64,000 nucleotides of DNA, taken from assembly GCA_903851415.1 (NCBI GenBank), contig CAINOE010000138.1:1-64000 (forward strand), in the 5' to 3' direction. Origin of the DNA: an uncultured Rhodopila sp. (GTDB lineage Bacteria > Pseudomonadota > Alphaproteobacteria > Acetobacterales > Acetobacteraceae). Positions 52,907 through 61,394 of the stretch are shown in pieces. Numbering within the stretch: the stretch's first letter is position 1; each line of letters opens with the position of its first letter. A program made the translations under genes and the position numbers. The notes beneath the pieces are model-generated. The model saw only the letters and a list, made by a program, of their open reading frames with translations, ran no database searches and was not told where the DNA came from.

Positions 52907-53478
52907 CCTCGCTCGGGTGTTGCGGCGACTGAAGCCGGCAAAAATCTCTGCCCCGCTGGTCCGCCGCTCCCCCTAGGACTTGCCGTTCGTCGAATTCTTT
53001 TTGCACCCCGGGCCTGAATTGCTGCTCGACACCACTGTCTACATCGACGGCTTGCACGGCTGCTCTCCACAGGACGTCGGCGCGCTGATGTCGATGCGTG
53101 TTTGCAACCACTCATCGGTTTGCGTCGCCGAACTCACACACGCGTTCGGGCGGCTTGTCCCGAGCCATCCCGATACGGCCAACACGTTGGAGCGGATTGC
53201 CGACACCATCGGCATCATGCCATCCCACCGGATCAGCGAGCCAACTCAATCGCCCCGGGGAACGGCGGGAATACTTGCCGGCCTGGCGTTTCGCCTGGGG
53301 GGGATACCAGCCAGGTAAGGAACGTAAGCTGCTCAACGACGCGCTGATTTTCCTACAGGCGTACGAGAATGGGCAGGCAGTGCTCAGCGGGAATATTCGG
53401 GACTTCGACTTCTTCAACCAACTGCTGCCGGAGGGAAGGATCATTCTCTACCGACGTAACGACCCCCGCCCGCACTGA
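52896..53478 (+). pseudogene. Decayed PIN-domain toxin
   Basis: A PIN-like protein in pieces. LSFDLARVLRRLKPAKISAPLVRRSP (from TTG 52896) meets a TAG at 52974. PELLLDTTVYIDG, SSVCVAELTHAFGRL and GILAGLAFRLGG follow. The frame then breaks at a run of seven G at 53297-53303, where six would be expected. KERKLLNDALIFLQAYENGQAVLSGNIRDFDFFNQLLP continues in the next frame. The active-site acidic residues are still readable. With the antitoxin this makes at least four lesions. Confidence 0.75.
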
Positions 53479-53482
53479 CGTC

Positions 53483-53965
53483 TCAGTCTTCCCTATACCC
53501 GACCTCCGGAATACCCTGTTCATTGCCGTAATACTTATACGGCAGGAACTTGCCCGACATCGCGATCCTGACGCGGTCGCCCTTCGGGTTCGGCTCCCGT
53601 TCGATCGTCATGTCGAAGTCGATCGCCGACATGATGCCGTCGCCGAACTCCTCCTCGATCAGCGCCTTCCAGGCCGGGCCGTTCACCATCACCAGTTCGT
53701 AGAACCGGTATAGCAGCGGGTCCGCGGGCGGCATCGGCGACCCTCGAGTCGGAACTTCGTTCAGCATCCGCTGTTCCGCCGCGCTCAACGCGAACAGCGC
53801 GGCCGCTTTGCGCGCCAGCGGTTTCACCAATTTCATCTGGCCGAGCAGTGCGCCGACCAGCAGGATTTCCGAGACACCGGCGATTTCCGAGCAGATGTGC
53901 CGCCAGGTCCAGTCGTTTTCGCGCTTGATATCGAGGATTTTTTCGGTCAGTTCGGCACGCGTCAC
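53483..53965 (-). CDS. cynS: Cyanase
   Basis: A 160-residue cyanate lyase that breaks down cyanate with bicarbonate to ammonia and CO2. The catalytic trio is present: R87 and E90 in LYRFYELVMVNGPAWKALIEEEFGDG, and S113 in GIMSAIDFDMT. The N-terminal half is the usual helical domain. It is a single gene, without cynT or cynR nearby, so constitutive or self-contained detoxification is likely. It converges on the toxin pseudogene with 4 bases between them. Confidence 0.95.
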   Translation of the reverse strand: MTRAELTEKILDIKRENDWTWRHICSEIAGVSEILLVGALLGQMKLVKPLARKAAALFALSAAEQRMLNEVPTRGSPMPPADPLLYRFYELVMVNGPAWKALIEEEFGDGIMSAIDFDMTIEREPNPKGDRVRIAMSGKFLPYKYYGNEQGIPEVGYRED

Positions 53966-54017
53966 GGCAGTCTCCGGCTCATCGGTTAAGCCGGTGGCTT
54001 AGCAAAAATCCTGCCAA

Positions 54018-54338
54018 CTACTTCGGCACCACCGACTGGTTGCCGCCCGGCGAACCCGGCGGCGGGATCACCGGCGTGGTCGCGGCGCCGCGCCCCGAGG
54101 GCTGCACCGTCATCCCCGGATCGACATTCGGTGGCGCGATGGTGCCCCTCTGCTGCGACAGATGATCGCTCATGGTGCCGCTTCCGGCGCCCGGAGCAAT
54201 CCGTTCCGGCGGCGGCGACGGCGCATTGGGCGGGGCGATCGGCACCGTGGGATTCGTCGGGGCTGTCGGCTGCGGGTTCTGCGCCAGTGCCGGCGCGGCG
54301 GCGACGGTCAGTGCGAGCAGCAACAAAAATCGGGGCAT
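54018..54338 (-). CDS. Proline-rich secreted protein
   Basis: A 106-residue protein with a signal peptide (MPRFLLLLALTVAAAPALA, cut before QNPQP). The rest is low-complexity Pro, Thr, Gly and Ser (QPTAPTNPTVPIAPPNAPSPPPERIAPG), so it is likely disordered in the periplasm. No family is recognised. It may be cotranscribed with the gene at 54387. Confidence 0.65.
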   Translation of the reverse strand: MPRFLLLLALTVAAAPALAQNPQPTAPTNPTVPIAPPNAPSPPPERIAPGAGSGTMSDHLSQQRGTIAPPNVDPGMTVQPSGRGAATTPVIPPPGSPGGNQSVVPK

Positions 54339-54386
54339 GAACAGCGTTTCCGTCCGGTTTCAGGCGCTGCACGCGCCGTTGCCGGA

Positions 54387-54659
54387 CTAACGCACGAAGG
54401 GACGCGACGTTCCGCGCCGGCCGCCATAGGCATAATCGCCCGCCACCAGCTCCGCCTGGTCGAAGAAGCTCTCGATCGCATCACGCACCCGCTCCACGCC
54501 CGCCGCGTGCCGTCCGTTGACCGTGCTGAGTGCGAGCACCTTCCTGGTTTCGACCCAGCCGGCCGGATCGTCAGAGCGGACAGCGAGATGGGTAATGAGC
54601 TGGCTGACGACCGTTTCAAGCGCTGTCAGGCGCGCGGAGATGTCATCGTTCTCGGACAT
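54387..54659 (-). CDS. Small hypothetical protein with an N-terminal helix
   Basis: A 90-residue protein: MSENDDISARLTALETVVSQLITHLAVRSDDP forms a likely coiled-coil helix, followed by a helical middle (RVRDAIESFFDQAELVAGDYAYGGRRG). AAGGGAGGATGCG precedes ATG 54659. It is upstream of, and in the same direction as, the secreted protein. Function unknown. Confidence 0.65.
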   Translation of the reverse strand: MSENDDISARLTALETVVSQLITHLAVRSDDPAGWVETRKVLALSTVNGRHAAGVERVRDAIESFFDQAELVAGDYAYGGRRGTSRPFVR

Positions 54660-54847
54660 CGCATCCTCCCTTGGTCATCGTGCAAACTCACGCTGCGTAG
54701 CACAATGTAACCTGGACCGGACCCCTAATCCGGCCTACTAGCGGGATCGTGAGCCGCCCGTCGAGCCGAACCGGCTTTTTGTTGCGGAACCACCAAAAAC
54801 CTGTTGACGCGCCGACTGAGGCTCATTACCAACCGCGCCGGGTCACG

Positions 54848-54884
54848 TCCCCCCACCGGGACGCTTCTCTTCTGAAAGGGGGAG
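54848..54884 (+). promoter_or_regulatory. Leader hairpin upstream of serC that hides its ribosome site
   Basis: TCCCCC (from 54848) can pair with GGGGGA (54878-54883), which is the Shine-Dalgarno of serC, 7 bases from the ATG. A serC leader RNA motif is known in Alphaproteobacteria at this position; whether this is a member needs a covariance search. Confidence 0.5.
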
Positions 54885-54890
54885 CTGCAC

Positions 54891-56066
54891 ATGTCGAACA
54901 TTGCCAAACCGGACCTGCGTCCGAACAATCCCAATTTTTCATCCGGCCCTTGCGCCAAGCGTCCCGGCTTTTCGCTGGATGGTCTGGCGGGCGCTTTCCT
55001 CGGCCGCAGCCACCGTGCCGCCGAACCGAAAGCGCGTCTGGCCGAGGTCATCACCCGCTCCCGCTCGATCCTTGGCATCCCGGCCGACTGGCGCCTGGGC
55101 ATCGTTCCCGCGTCCGACACCGGCGCCGTGGAGATCGCCCTGTGGTCGCTGCTCGGCGCCCGCGGCGTCGATATCCTGACGTTCGAGAGCTTCGGCGAGG
55201 GCTGGGCGACCGACATCCTCAAGCACCTGAAGCTGAAGGATGCCCGGGTTCTGTCCGCCGGTTACGGGCAATTGCCTGATCTGAGTGCGGTCGATCCGGC
55301 GCACGACATCGTCTTTACCTGGAACGGCACCACGTCGGGCGTGCGGGTTCCGAATGCCGACTGGATTGCGGCGGACCGTCAGGGACTGGCGATCTGCGAC
55401 GCGACCTCGGCGGCGTTCGCCATGGACCTGGCCTGGGACAGGCTGGATGTGGTGACGTGGTCCTGGCAGAAAGTGCTGGGCGGCGAAGCGGCGCACGGCA
55501 TGCTGGCGCTGTCTCCCCGAGCGGTCGAGCGGCTGGAGACCTATACCCCGGCGTGGCCGTTGCCGAAGCTGTTCCGCCTGACCTCGAAGGGCAAGATTTC
55601 CGAGGGCATCTTCAAGGGCGAGACGATCAACACGCCGTCGATGCTGTGCGTCGAGGATGCGGTGGATGGCCTGCGATGGGCCGAAGGCATCGGCGGGTTG
55701 CCGGCGCTGATCGCCCGCTCGGAAGCCAACCTGGCCGCGATTGCCGCCTGGGTGGCGAAGTCCGATTGGGCCGGCTTCCTGGCCGAGGACCCGGCGATCC
55801 GGTCTTCCACGTCGATCTGCCTGAAGGTCGTGGCCCCGTGGTTCACCGCGCTGCCGGAAGACGGCCAGGCGAAGGCGGCGAAGCAACTGGCTTCGTTGCT
55901 GGACAAGCATGGCGTTGCCTACGACATCGGCGCCTATCGCGATGCGCCTCCGGGCCTGCGGATCTGGGCTGGAGCAACGGTCGAGACATCCGACGTCGAG
56001 GCGCTGCTGCCGTGGCTCGACTGGGCGGCTGCCACCGTCGCCGAAACCTTCGCACCTGCCCAGTAA
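54891..56066 (+). CDS. serC: Phosphoserine aminotransferase
   Basis: A 391-residue PLP enzyme of the alphaproteobacterial-type SerC group, longer than E. coli SerC. The start [17 protein letters not shown] is diagnostic; the PLP lysine is in [18 protein letters not shown], and [11 protein letters not shown] gives the cofactor Asp. It makes 3-phosphoserine from 3-phosphohydroxypyruvate and glutamate. GGGGGAG precedes ATG 54891. It lies 24 bases before serA. Confidence 0.94.
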   Translation: MSNIAKPDLRPNNPNFSSGPCAKRPGFSLDGLAGAFLGRSHRAAEPKARLAEVITRSRSILGIPADWRLGIVPASDTGAVEIALWSLLGARGVDILTFESFGEGWATDILKHLKLKDARVLSAGYGQLPDLSAVDPAHDIVFTWNGTTSGVRVPNADWIAADRQGLAICDATSAAFAMDLAWDRLDVVTWSWQKVLGGEAAHGMLALSPRAVERLETYTPAWPLPKLFRLTSKGKISEGIFKGETINTPSMLCVEDAVDGLRWAEGIGGLPALIARSEANLAAIAAWVAKSDWAGFLAEDPAIRSSTSICLKVVAPWFTALPEDGQAKAAKQLASLLDKHGVAYDIGAYRDAPPGLRIWAGATVETSDVEALLPWLDWAAATVAETFAPAQ

Positions 56067-56090
56067 CGATCCTCTGCAAGGACGTATCCC

Positions 56091-57677
56091 ATGCCCAAAG
56101 TTCTGATCAGCGACAAGCTGTCGCCCGCGGCTGTCGAGATTTTCCGCACGCGCGGAATCGACGTCGATATCAAGACCGGCCTGTCGCCGGCCGATTTGCG
56201 CGCCATCATCGGCGAGTATGACGGCCTGGCGATCCGCTCCGCCACCAAGGTGACGAAAGAGCTGCTGGATGAAGCCGGCAACCTGAAGGTCGTCGGCCGC
56301 GCCGGCATCGGCGTGGACAACGTCGATATTCGCTCCGCCACCGCCCGCGGCGTGGTGGTGATGAACACGCCGCTCGGCAACACGATCACCACGGCGGAGC
56401 ACGCCATTGCGATGATGTTCGCGCTGGCGCGGCAATTGCCGGAGGCCACCGTTTCGACCAAGGCCGGGAAGTGGGAGAAGAACCGCTTCATGGGCGTGGA
56501 GCTGACCGCCAAGACCCTCGGTCTTATCGGCTGCGGCAATATCGGCTCGATCGTCGCGGACCGGGCTGTCGGCCTGCGGATGAAGGTGCTGGCGTACGAC
56601 CCTTACCTGTCCGAAAAGCGGGCGCTGGAGCTGGGCGTGGAAAAGGCCGAGCTGGAGACGATCCTGGCGCGGGCCGACTTCATCACGCTGCATACGCCGC
56701 TGACCGACTCGACCCGCAACATCCTGTCGCGGGAAGCGCTGGCGAAGACCAAGAAGGGCGTGCGCATCATCAACTGCGCCCGCGGCGGTCTGGTGGACGA
56801 GGAAGCCCTGGCCGAGGGCATCAAGTCCGGCCACATCGCCGGCGCGGCTTTGGACGTGTTCGAGACCGAGCCGGCCAAGGACTCGCCGCTGTTCGCACTG
56901 GAAAACGTCGTCTGCACGCCGCATCTGGGTGCCGCCACGGCCGAGGCGCAGGAGAACGTCGCACTTCAGGTGGCTGAGCAGATGAGCGACTTCCTGCTCA
57001 CCGGCGCCGTCACCAACGCCATCAACATGGCCTCGGTGTCGGCCGAGGATGCCCCGCGGTTGAAGCCGTACCTGGCGCTCGCCCGCTCGCTGGGGCTGTT
57101 CGCGGGGCAGTTGACCCAGGCGCGCGAGGGTGCGCTGCGCAAGGTGACCGTCGAGTATGAGGGCCAGGCCGCGAAGCTCAACCAGAAGCCGCTGACGGCG
57201 GCGCTGCTGGCCGGGCTGATGTCGCCGCTGATGGAAGGCGTCAACATGGTCAACGCCTCGGTGTTCGCACGCGACCACGGCATCGATGTCGCCGAGACGG
57301 TGCATGATCGTCCAACGGAGTACCTGACCCTGCTGCGGGTTACGGTGGAGACCGACGGGCTGACCCGGTCGGTTGCCGGCACGCTGTTCGCCGGGTCGCG
57401 GCCGCGCATTGTCGAGATCAAAGGCATCAAGGTTGAAGCCGATTTCGCGCCGCGCATGCTGTATGTCACCAACAAGGACAAGCCGGGCTTCATCGGCCGG
57501 TTCGGCGCCACTCTGGCGGATGCCGGGCTGAACATCGCGACGTTCCACCTCGGACGTTCGGCCGAGGGCGGCGATGCGATCTGCCTGGTGTCGCTGGACG
57601 AGGACGTGCCGGAACTGGTGCTGAACCAGGTGCGGGCGTTGCCGCTGGTGGTGCAGGCGACACCGCTGACGTTCTAG
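56091..57677 (+). CDS. serA: D-3-phosphoglycerate dehydrogenase
   Basis: The 528-residue long form of SerA, first enzyme of serine synthesis. The N-terminal part has GRAGIGVDNVDIRSATARGVVVMNTP; the Rossmann motif is GLIGCGNIGSIVADRAVG. The catalytic His and Glu lie in ETEPAKDSPLFALENVVCTPHLGA. The intervening domain is about 320-450, and the ACT domain is 455-528 (MLYVTNKDKPGFIGRFGATLADAGLNIATFHLGR). Serine feedback by ACT is known for the family. Its 3' 400 bases are duplicated at 60934-61340. A terminator follows. Confidence 0.96.
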   Translation: MPKVLISDKLSPAAVEIFRTRGIDVDIKTGLSPADLRAIIGEYDGLAIRSATKVTKELLDEAGNLKVVGRAGIGVDNVDIRSATARGVVVMNTPLGNTITTAEHAIAMMFALARQLPEATVSTKAGKWEKNRFMGVELTAKTLGLIGCGNIGSIVADRAVGLRMKVLAYDPYLSEKRALELGVEKAELETILARADFITLHTPLTDSTRNILSREALAKTKKGVRIINCARGGLVDEEALAEGIKSGHIAGAALDVFETEPAKDSPLFALENVVCTPHLGAATAEAQENVALQVAEQMSDFLLTGAVTNAINMASVSAEDAPRLKPYLALARSLGLFAGQLTQAREGALRKVTVEYEGQAAKLNQKPLTAALLAGLMSPLMEGVNMVNASVFARDHGIDVAETVHDRPTEYLTLLRVTVETDGLTRSVAGTLFAGSRPRIVEIKGIKVEADFAPRMLYVTNKDKPGFIGRFGATLADAGLNIATFHLGRSAEGGDAICLVSLDEDVPELVLNQVRALPLVVQATPLTF

Positions 57678-57699
57678 ATCGAACCGATACTACCAAAAA

Positions 57700-57735
57700 G
57701 GGGCGCCTGCATCTCTCTGGGCGCCCCGCTTTCCG
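57700..57735 (+). terminator. Terminator after serA
   Basis: GGGGCGCC (57700-57707) and GGCGCCCC (57720-57727) form an 8-base stem with a 12-base loop, followed by GCTTTCC. Confidence 0.65.
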
Positions 57736-58354
57736 CAACGCGGGCATGCCAAGCGGGTGAAAGTCCTGGAGCAGCCGACGAAATAGGATGCTTAGGGGAA
57801 TGAATTACGGACGCCTACGAGTAAGGTAGTCCGACGCCCGGGCGTCACAAAATGCCCCAAATTTCGGATGCCCGGCCAGTCCGGCGTAGCGTGCGTCGCT
57901 CAGAGCTGATGCGTGTAATCGTTGTAGCATAGCCGACACTATCATTTCCGGTAGCCGATCGATACGCACCTGTCCATTAGCGTTTGAGGTGACGCCGGCG
58001 ATGGACGCCTTGAAGCTTTTCTGTTCGGCTGCCGCAGGTAGGATCTCGCAGACTATTTCGTCGAGTATCTCGCGCCACGGCCTATCGTTGGCCACGCTCA
58101 AGAATTCATTTCCAGTGTCAAAGTTCCGGAGACTATAGGTAGCTCCATTGTGGAGTTTTGTCCATAGCTCGCAGGAAAACGGAAGCGGATTTACAGAGTT
58201 CAGGTCCGTACCTCGGGGCACTATTCCGGCCAGCGTTCCTTCTGACCGCGAAGACCAGACGACCCTTCCTCCTCTGGATGAGGCGATTACGTAGTTAGGC
58301 GGAAGGCAACTGACGAATTTGATAGACGCTGCCTGCAAGGAAACCTCTGCAATG

Positions 58355-59823
58355 GTAACTGCTCACCCCCCTCCGGCAAAATCCCGCTTGACACGGTTAC
58401 GGTCGAGTCGCCTACCGAAGAGGGGTGAACCGCGCAGCCCTCCTCTCCCTGTCGCACGACGACCTGATCGCCCTGATCCTGGCCCAGCACACGCAGATCG
58501 AGGCACAGAGCCGGCAGATCAGCGGTTTGACCGCGCGTATTGCTGAACTGGAAGCCAGACTCGCGGCTCCGGACAAGACGCCCGGCAACTCAAGCATCCC
58601 ACCCTCAAAGGGTCAGAAGTCGAATCTCCCCGACCGCCCGAAGAAGCCTCGTGGCGGACGTCCCGGCGCCGCCCGCGCGTTGGCCGAACATCCGGACAGG
58701 ATCATTGAGGCCACGCTCGCCGCCTGTCCGCACTGTGCCCATTCGCTCGGCCCCGCCGACCTGCCGGAGATCCACGCCTACGACCACATCGATCTGCCGC
58801 CGCTGCGCCCCATCGTCACCCGCATCAACCGCCATCGCGGCGTCTGTCCCTGCTGCCGCAAGCGTGTCGCCGCCGCGGCGCCGGAGGGTTTCGATCCCGG
58901 CTCGCCATTCGGGCCTGGCCTGTCGGCGCTCATCATCCACTTGCACGTCACGCAGGCGATCAGCTTTCAGCGTCTCGTCGGGCTGATGGCCGAGGTGTTC
59001 GGCGTGACCATCAGCGAAGGCGCCATCGCCAACATCCTGGCCCGCGCGCAGGCGCCGTTGGTTGGCGCCGCCGAGCCGCTGGCGCAAGCGGTGCGCACAA
59101 GCCCGGTGGTCGGCTCCGACGAGACCTCCGCGCGTGTCGGCGGCAAGACATGGTGGCAGTGGGTGCTGCTCTCCTCCACGGCGGTTTATCATGTCATCGT
59201 CGATACGCGGGCGGCGGGGGTGGTGACCGATTTCCTGAGCGGTGCGCAGCCGGAGGTCTGGGTGGCCGACCGCTATGCGGGCCAGCTCGGTCTCGGCGCG
59301 GTGCGGCAGATGTGTCTGGCGCATTTGCTGCGAGATACCAACTATGCGATCGAGGAAGGCTGCAACGGCTTCGCGCTGGAGTTCAAATGGCTGCTGTTGC
59401 GGGCGATCTCCATCGGCCGCCGCCGCCCCGGCCTCAAGGACAGCACCCTGCGCCAATACCATGCCGATCTCGAACGCAGGCTCGACCGGCTGCTGAGCCG
59501 CCAACGACCCGGCACGCCCGCGTCACGCCGTCTGTTCAAGGCCATGCGCCGCGACCGCGATGACCTGTTCCGTTTCATCTGCCGCCGCGACGTGCCGTTC
59601 ACCAACAATGCCTGCGAGCGGGCTCTGCGTCCGTCCGTGATCTTCCGCAAAGTCACGGGATGCTTCCGGTCGAAATGGGGTGCGGAGGTCTATGCCGCCG
59701 CTGCCTCGGTCATCGCCACCGGCCGCTTGTATGGCCTGACCGCGCTCCAGGCGATCGCCAATGCCTTGGCGGGAAAACCCGTCATGATCCCGCCATGAAG
59801 AAAATCGGGGGGTGAGTAGTTAC
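58355..59823. mobile_element. IS66-family insertion sequence, 1469 bp
   Basis: The ends are GTAACTGCTCACCCCCC on the left and, reversed, GTAACTACTCACCCCCC on the right (16 of 17 match). The 8-bp target duplication CTGCAATG is intact on both sides (58347-58354 and 59824-59831), the size expected for IS66. It carries a single transposase gene without the tnpA and tnpB accessory genes, like the short IS66 branch. The clean duplication suggests a recent insertion. Confidence 0.93.
58425..59798 (+). CDS. tnpC: IS66-family transposase (TnpC)
   Basis: A 457-residue DDE transposase. The coiled-coil N-terminus (QIEAQSRQISGLTARIAELEARL) is followed by NSSIPPSKGQKSN. The zinc-binding part has CPHCAHSL and CPCCRKRV. 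Catalytic region: GSDETSARVGGKTWWQWV (first Asp), VADRYAG (second) and NNACERALRPSVIFRKVTGCFRS (Glu). It starts at GTG 58425 after GAGGG. It fills almost the whole element. Confidence 0.95.
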   Translation: MNRAALLSLSHDDLIALILAQHTQIEAQSRQISGLTARIAELEARLAAPDKTPGNSSIPPSKGQKSNLPDRPKKPRGGRPGAARALAEHPDRIIEATLAACPHCAHSLGPADLPEIHAYDHIDLPPLRPIVTRINRHRGVCPCCRKRVAAAAPEGFDPGSPFGPGLSALIIHLHVTQAISFQRLVGLMAEVFGVTISEGAIANILARAQAPLVGAAEPLAQAVRTSPVVGSDETSARVGGKTWWQWVLLSSTAVYHVIVDTRAAGVVTDFLSGAQPEVWVADRYAGQLGLGAVRQMCLAHLLRDTNYAIEEGCNGFALEFKWLLLRAISIGRRRPGLKDSTLRQYHADLERRLDRLLSRQRPGTPASRRLFKAMRRDRDDLFRFICRRDVPFTNNACERALRPSVIFRKVTGCFRSKWGAEVYAAAASVIATGRLYGLTALQAIANALAGKPVMIPP

Positions 59824-60263
59824 CTGCAATGCTGTAGACCAGAAAAAGAGCATCCAAAGGATTCTTACATGAGCGGATTTGACCGCAGACCCATTTAGCG
59901 GGCATCAACAATTCGGATGCGAACCGGCTGGCTTCGGCCTCGGTCGCGAAATGATTATCATCAGCAGTACCGGCCGAGTCGATTTCATAGATAATACTAC
60001 CAACATGCAAAGGTATCAACACATGTCCAAGTTCAAGGGCAAGCGTAAAGCGACGGCGCAGCTCAAAAATTCTTTTACTGACAAGTACGGTCGGCCTCTT
60101 CCCAATCATTTTCAAATCAAGACACAGACCATCGATCTCCACCGGAAAGTGAACGTATTCGATATTCGCATATTCCGACAGGATATTTTCGACGTCGATA
60201 GGGGGCGGAGCGCCCGCCGCTCCACTAATCTTTGCGCCAATCGCACCTCTGCGGGAAAATCTA

Positions 60264-60584
60264 TCATTGGCCCCTGCGCTGTAACCAAGCCTGAAGCCGT
60301 TTAACTTTGCTGGCGTCGTCGGCTCTGGCCGCAAGGCGCATTTCAAGAAGGTTGTCGTTCGCTATCGAGTTTAGGGGCTTACCCAGCTTTCTGCTCGCAA
60401 TGATGAGGGGAAGCATATCAGGCGAGTCTAGCCAAAGTCCGAACTCCTCCCTGTCCATCCCGAGGTAATCATGCAGTGACAGGCCAACCGGGTCCTCATG
60501 CCATTGGTCAACGTAGTCATCGATTTCGTCAGTCATCGCCTCTCCCGCCAGGGCGAGCGACAAGAAGGTTCGGTGTTCAGACAT
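60264..60584 (-). CDS. Small acidic protein, candidate immunity/antitoxin for the RNase
   Basis: A 106-residue protein: MTDEIDDYVDQWHEDPVGLSLHDYLGMDREEFGLWLDSPDMLPLIIASRK, then a basic C-terminus (SKVKRLQAWLQRR). The segment LHDYLGMDREEFGLWL recurs in small proteins near toxin or phage-like regions; no named domain is seen. ATG 60584 was chosen because AGGGAG lies 8 bases upstream, and it overlaps the toxin gene by 8 bases. The tight overlap and acidity suit an immunity protein (inference). The ImmA/IrrE gene follows on the same strand. Confidence 0.65.
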   Translation of the reverse strand: MSEHRTFLSLALAGEAMTDEIDDYVDQWHEDPVGLSLHDYLGMDREEFGLWLDSPDMLPLIIASRKLGKPLNSIANDNLLEMRLAARADDASKVKRLQAWLQRRGQ

Positions 60585-60804
60585 TGATCGATCTCCCTGG
60601 AACCGCGTCCTTGATCCAATCCCCGGTAACGGCATGTTTCACACCGACATGCTTACCCCGGCCGTTAAAGACTTCGACTTCCCCATGCAGGCTGTCCCAT
60701 GTGTAGAGCCGCTTACCCTTATCCGAAGCCCACCGTTGTTGCCCGTGGACAAATCCAAGGTACTCGAAGTCGTCCAGTATGCAAGGGTGAGGTCGCGCAA
60801 CCAT
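60577..60804 (-). CDS. Stand-alone colicin-E3-type ribosomal RNase domain
   Basis: A 75-residue protein whose residues 22-75 match the cytotoxic domain of colicin E3: RWASDKGKRLYTWDSLHGEVEVFNGRGKHVGV, then GRSINV. The catalytic residues correspond: D37, H40, E44 and R71 (colicin E3 D510, H513, E517, R545). Colicin E3 cuts 16S rRNA in the decoding site. No receptor or translocation domain precedes it, so it acts inside the cell, or is the tail of a lost larger toxin: its start lies 130 bases from the broken serA copy. No Shine-Dalgarno is seen. Confidence 0.8.
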   Translation of the reverse strand: MVARPHPCILDDFEYLGFVHGQQRWASDKGKRLYTWDSLHGEVEVFNGRGKHVGVKHAVTGDWIKDAVPGRSINV

Positions 60805-60933
60805 ACGGGCGTCTAATGCGAAAGCGCAAGGTTCGTCAATGTCGGTTTGGTGACCGATCCCGCGGGAGATCGGCGCCAGCTACGGAGCCTGATCCCACGG
60901 GTGACGAAAAAATGCGGCGTTTCGCTCATCGCG

Positions 60934-61340
60934 CGCGACCACGGCATCGATGTCGCCGAAACCGTGCATGACCGTCCGACGGAGTATCTGACGCTCCTGC
61001 GGGTGACGGTGGAGACCGACGGGCTGACCCGGTCGGTTGCCGGCACGCTGTTCGCCGGCCGCGGCCGCGCATCGTCGAGATCAAGGGCATCAAGGTGGAG
61101 GCCGATTTCGCGCCGCGCATGCTGTATGTGACCAACCAGGACAAGCCCGGCTTCATCGGCCGGTTCGGCGCCACTCTGGCGGATGCCGGGCTGAACATTG
61201 CGACTTTCCACCTCGGACGTTCGGCCGAGGGCGGCGATGCGATCTGCCTGGTGTCGCTGGATGAGGACGTGCCCGAGGTTGTCCTGAACAAGGTGCGAGC
61301 GCTGCCGCTGGTGGTCCAGGCGACGCCGCTGACGTTCTAG
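60934..61340 (+). pseudogene. Partial second copy of the serA 3' end, frameshifted
   Basis: From ARDHGIDVAETVHDRPTEYL to the final QATPLTF it repeats residues 393-528 of SerA, including the whole ACT domain. By eye it differs at about 27 of 405 bases, mostly in third codon positions. One base is missing near 61063 (GCCGGCCGCGG against GCCGGGTCGCGG), so the frame breaks. There is no start codon or ribosome site, so it is inactive. Confidence 0.92.
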
Positions 61341-61351
61341 CGGCCGGGGAC

Positions 61352-61388
61352 CGGAGCGTTTCCGGCGGCGCCGGAAACGCTCCGTTTG
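61352..61388. terminator. Strong hairpin after the serA copy
   Basis: CGGAGCGTTTCCGGC (61352-61366) and its exact complement (61370-61384) form a 15-base stem with a 3-base loop, then TTTG on the plus strand. It lies between convergent genes and may serve both. Confidence 0.75.
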
Positions 61389-61394
61389 CTGCGG

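Larger units (their letters stand above)
57805..60346 (-). pseudogene. ImmA/IrrE-like metallopeptidase gene split by an IS66-family element
   Basis: The 5' part (60346 to 59824) encodes RRRFTLALELGHVLIP and ATEAEASRFASELLMPAKW, hallmarks of ImmA/IrrE. The 3' part (58346 to 57805) continues as VSLQAASIKFVSCLPPNYV. Removing the IS and one 8-bp target copy rejoins the frame exactly (SIAEVSLQAASIK), giving 1065 bases or 354 residues. The zinc motif reads LELGH instead of HELGH: one base change removed the first metal His (residue 104). The start is uncertain (TTG 60346 overlaps the previous gene). Lower-GC DNA. Confidence 0.85.

Noticed and set aside
54939-57548. 869-codon open frame opposite serC-serA
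   Set aside because: Antisense shadow; serC and serA are complete and unmistakable on the other strand.
57678-61340. Integrative element with its own integrase
   Set aside because: The segment has no tyrosine or serine integrase; only the IS66 transposase is present, and that inserted later with its own target duplication.
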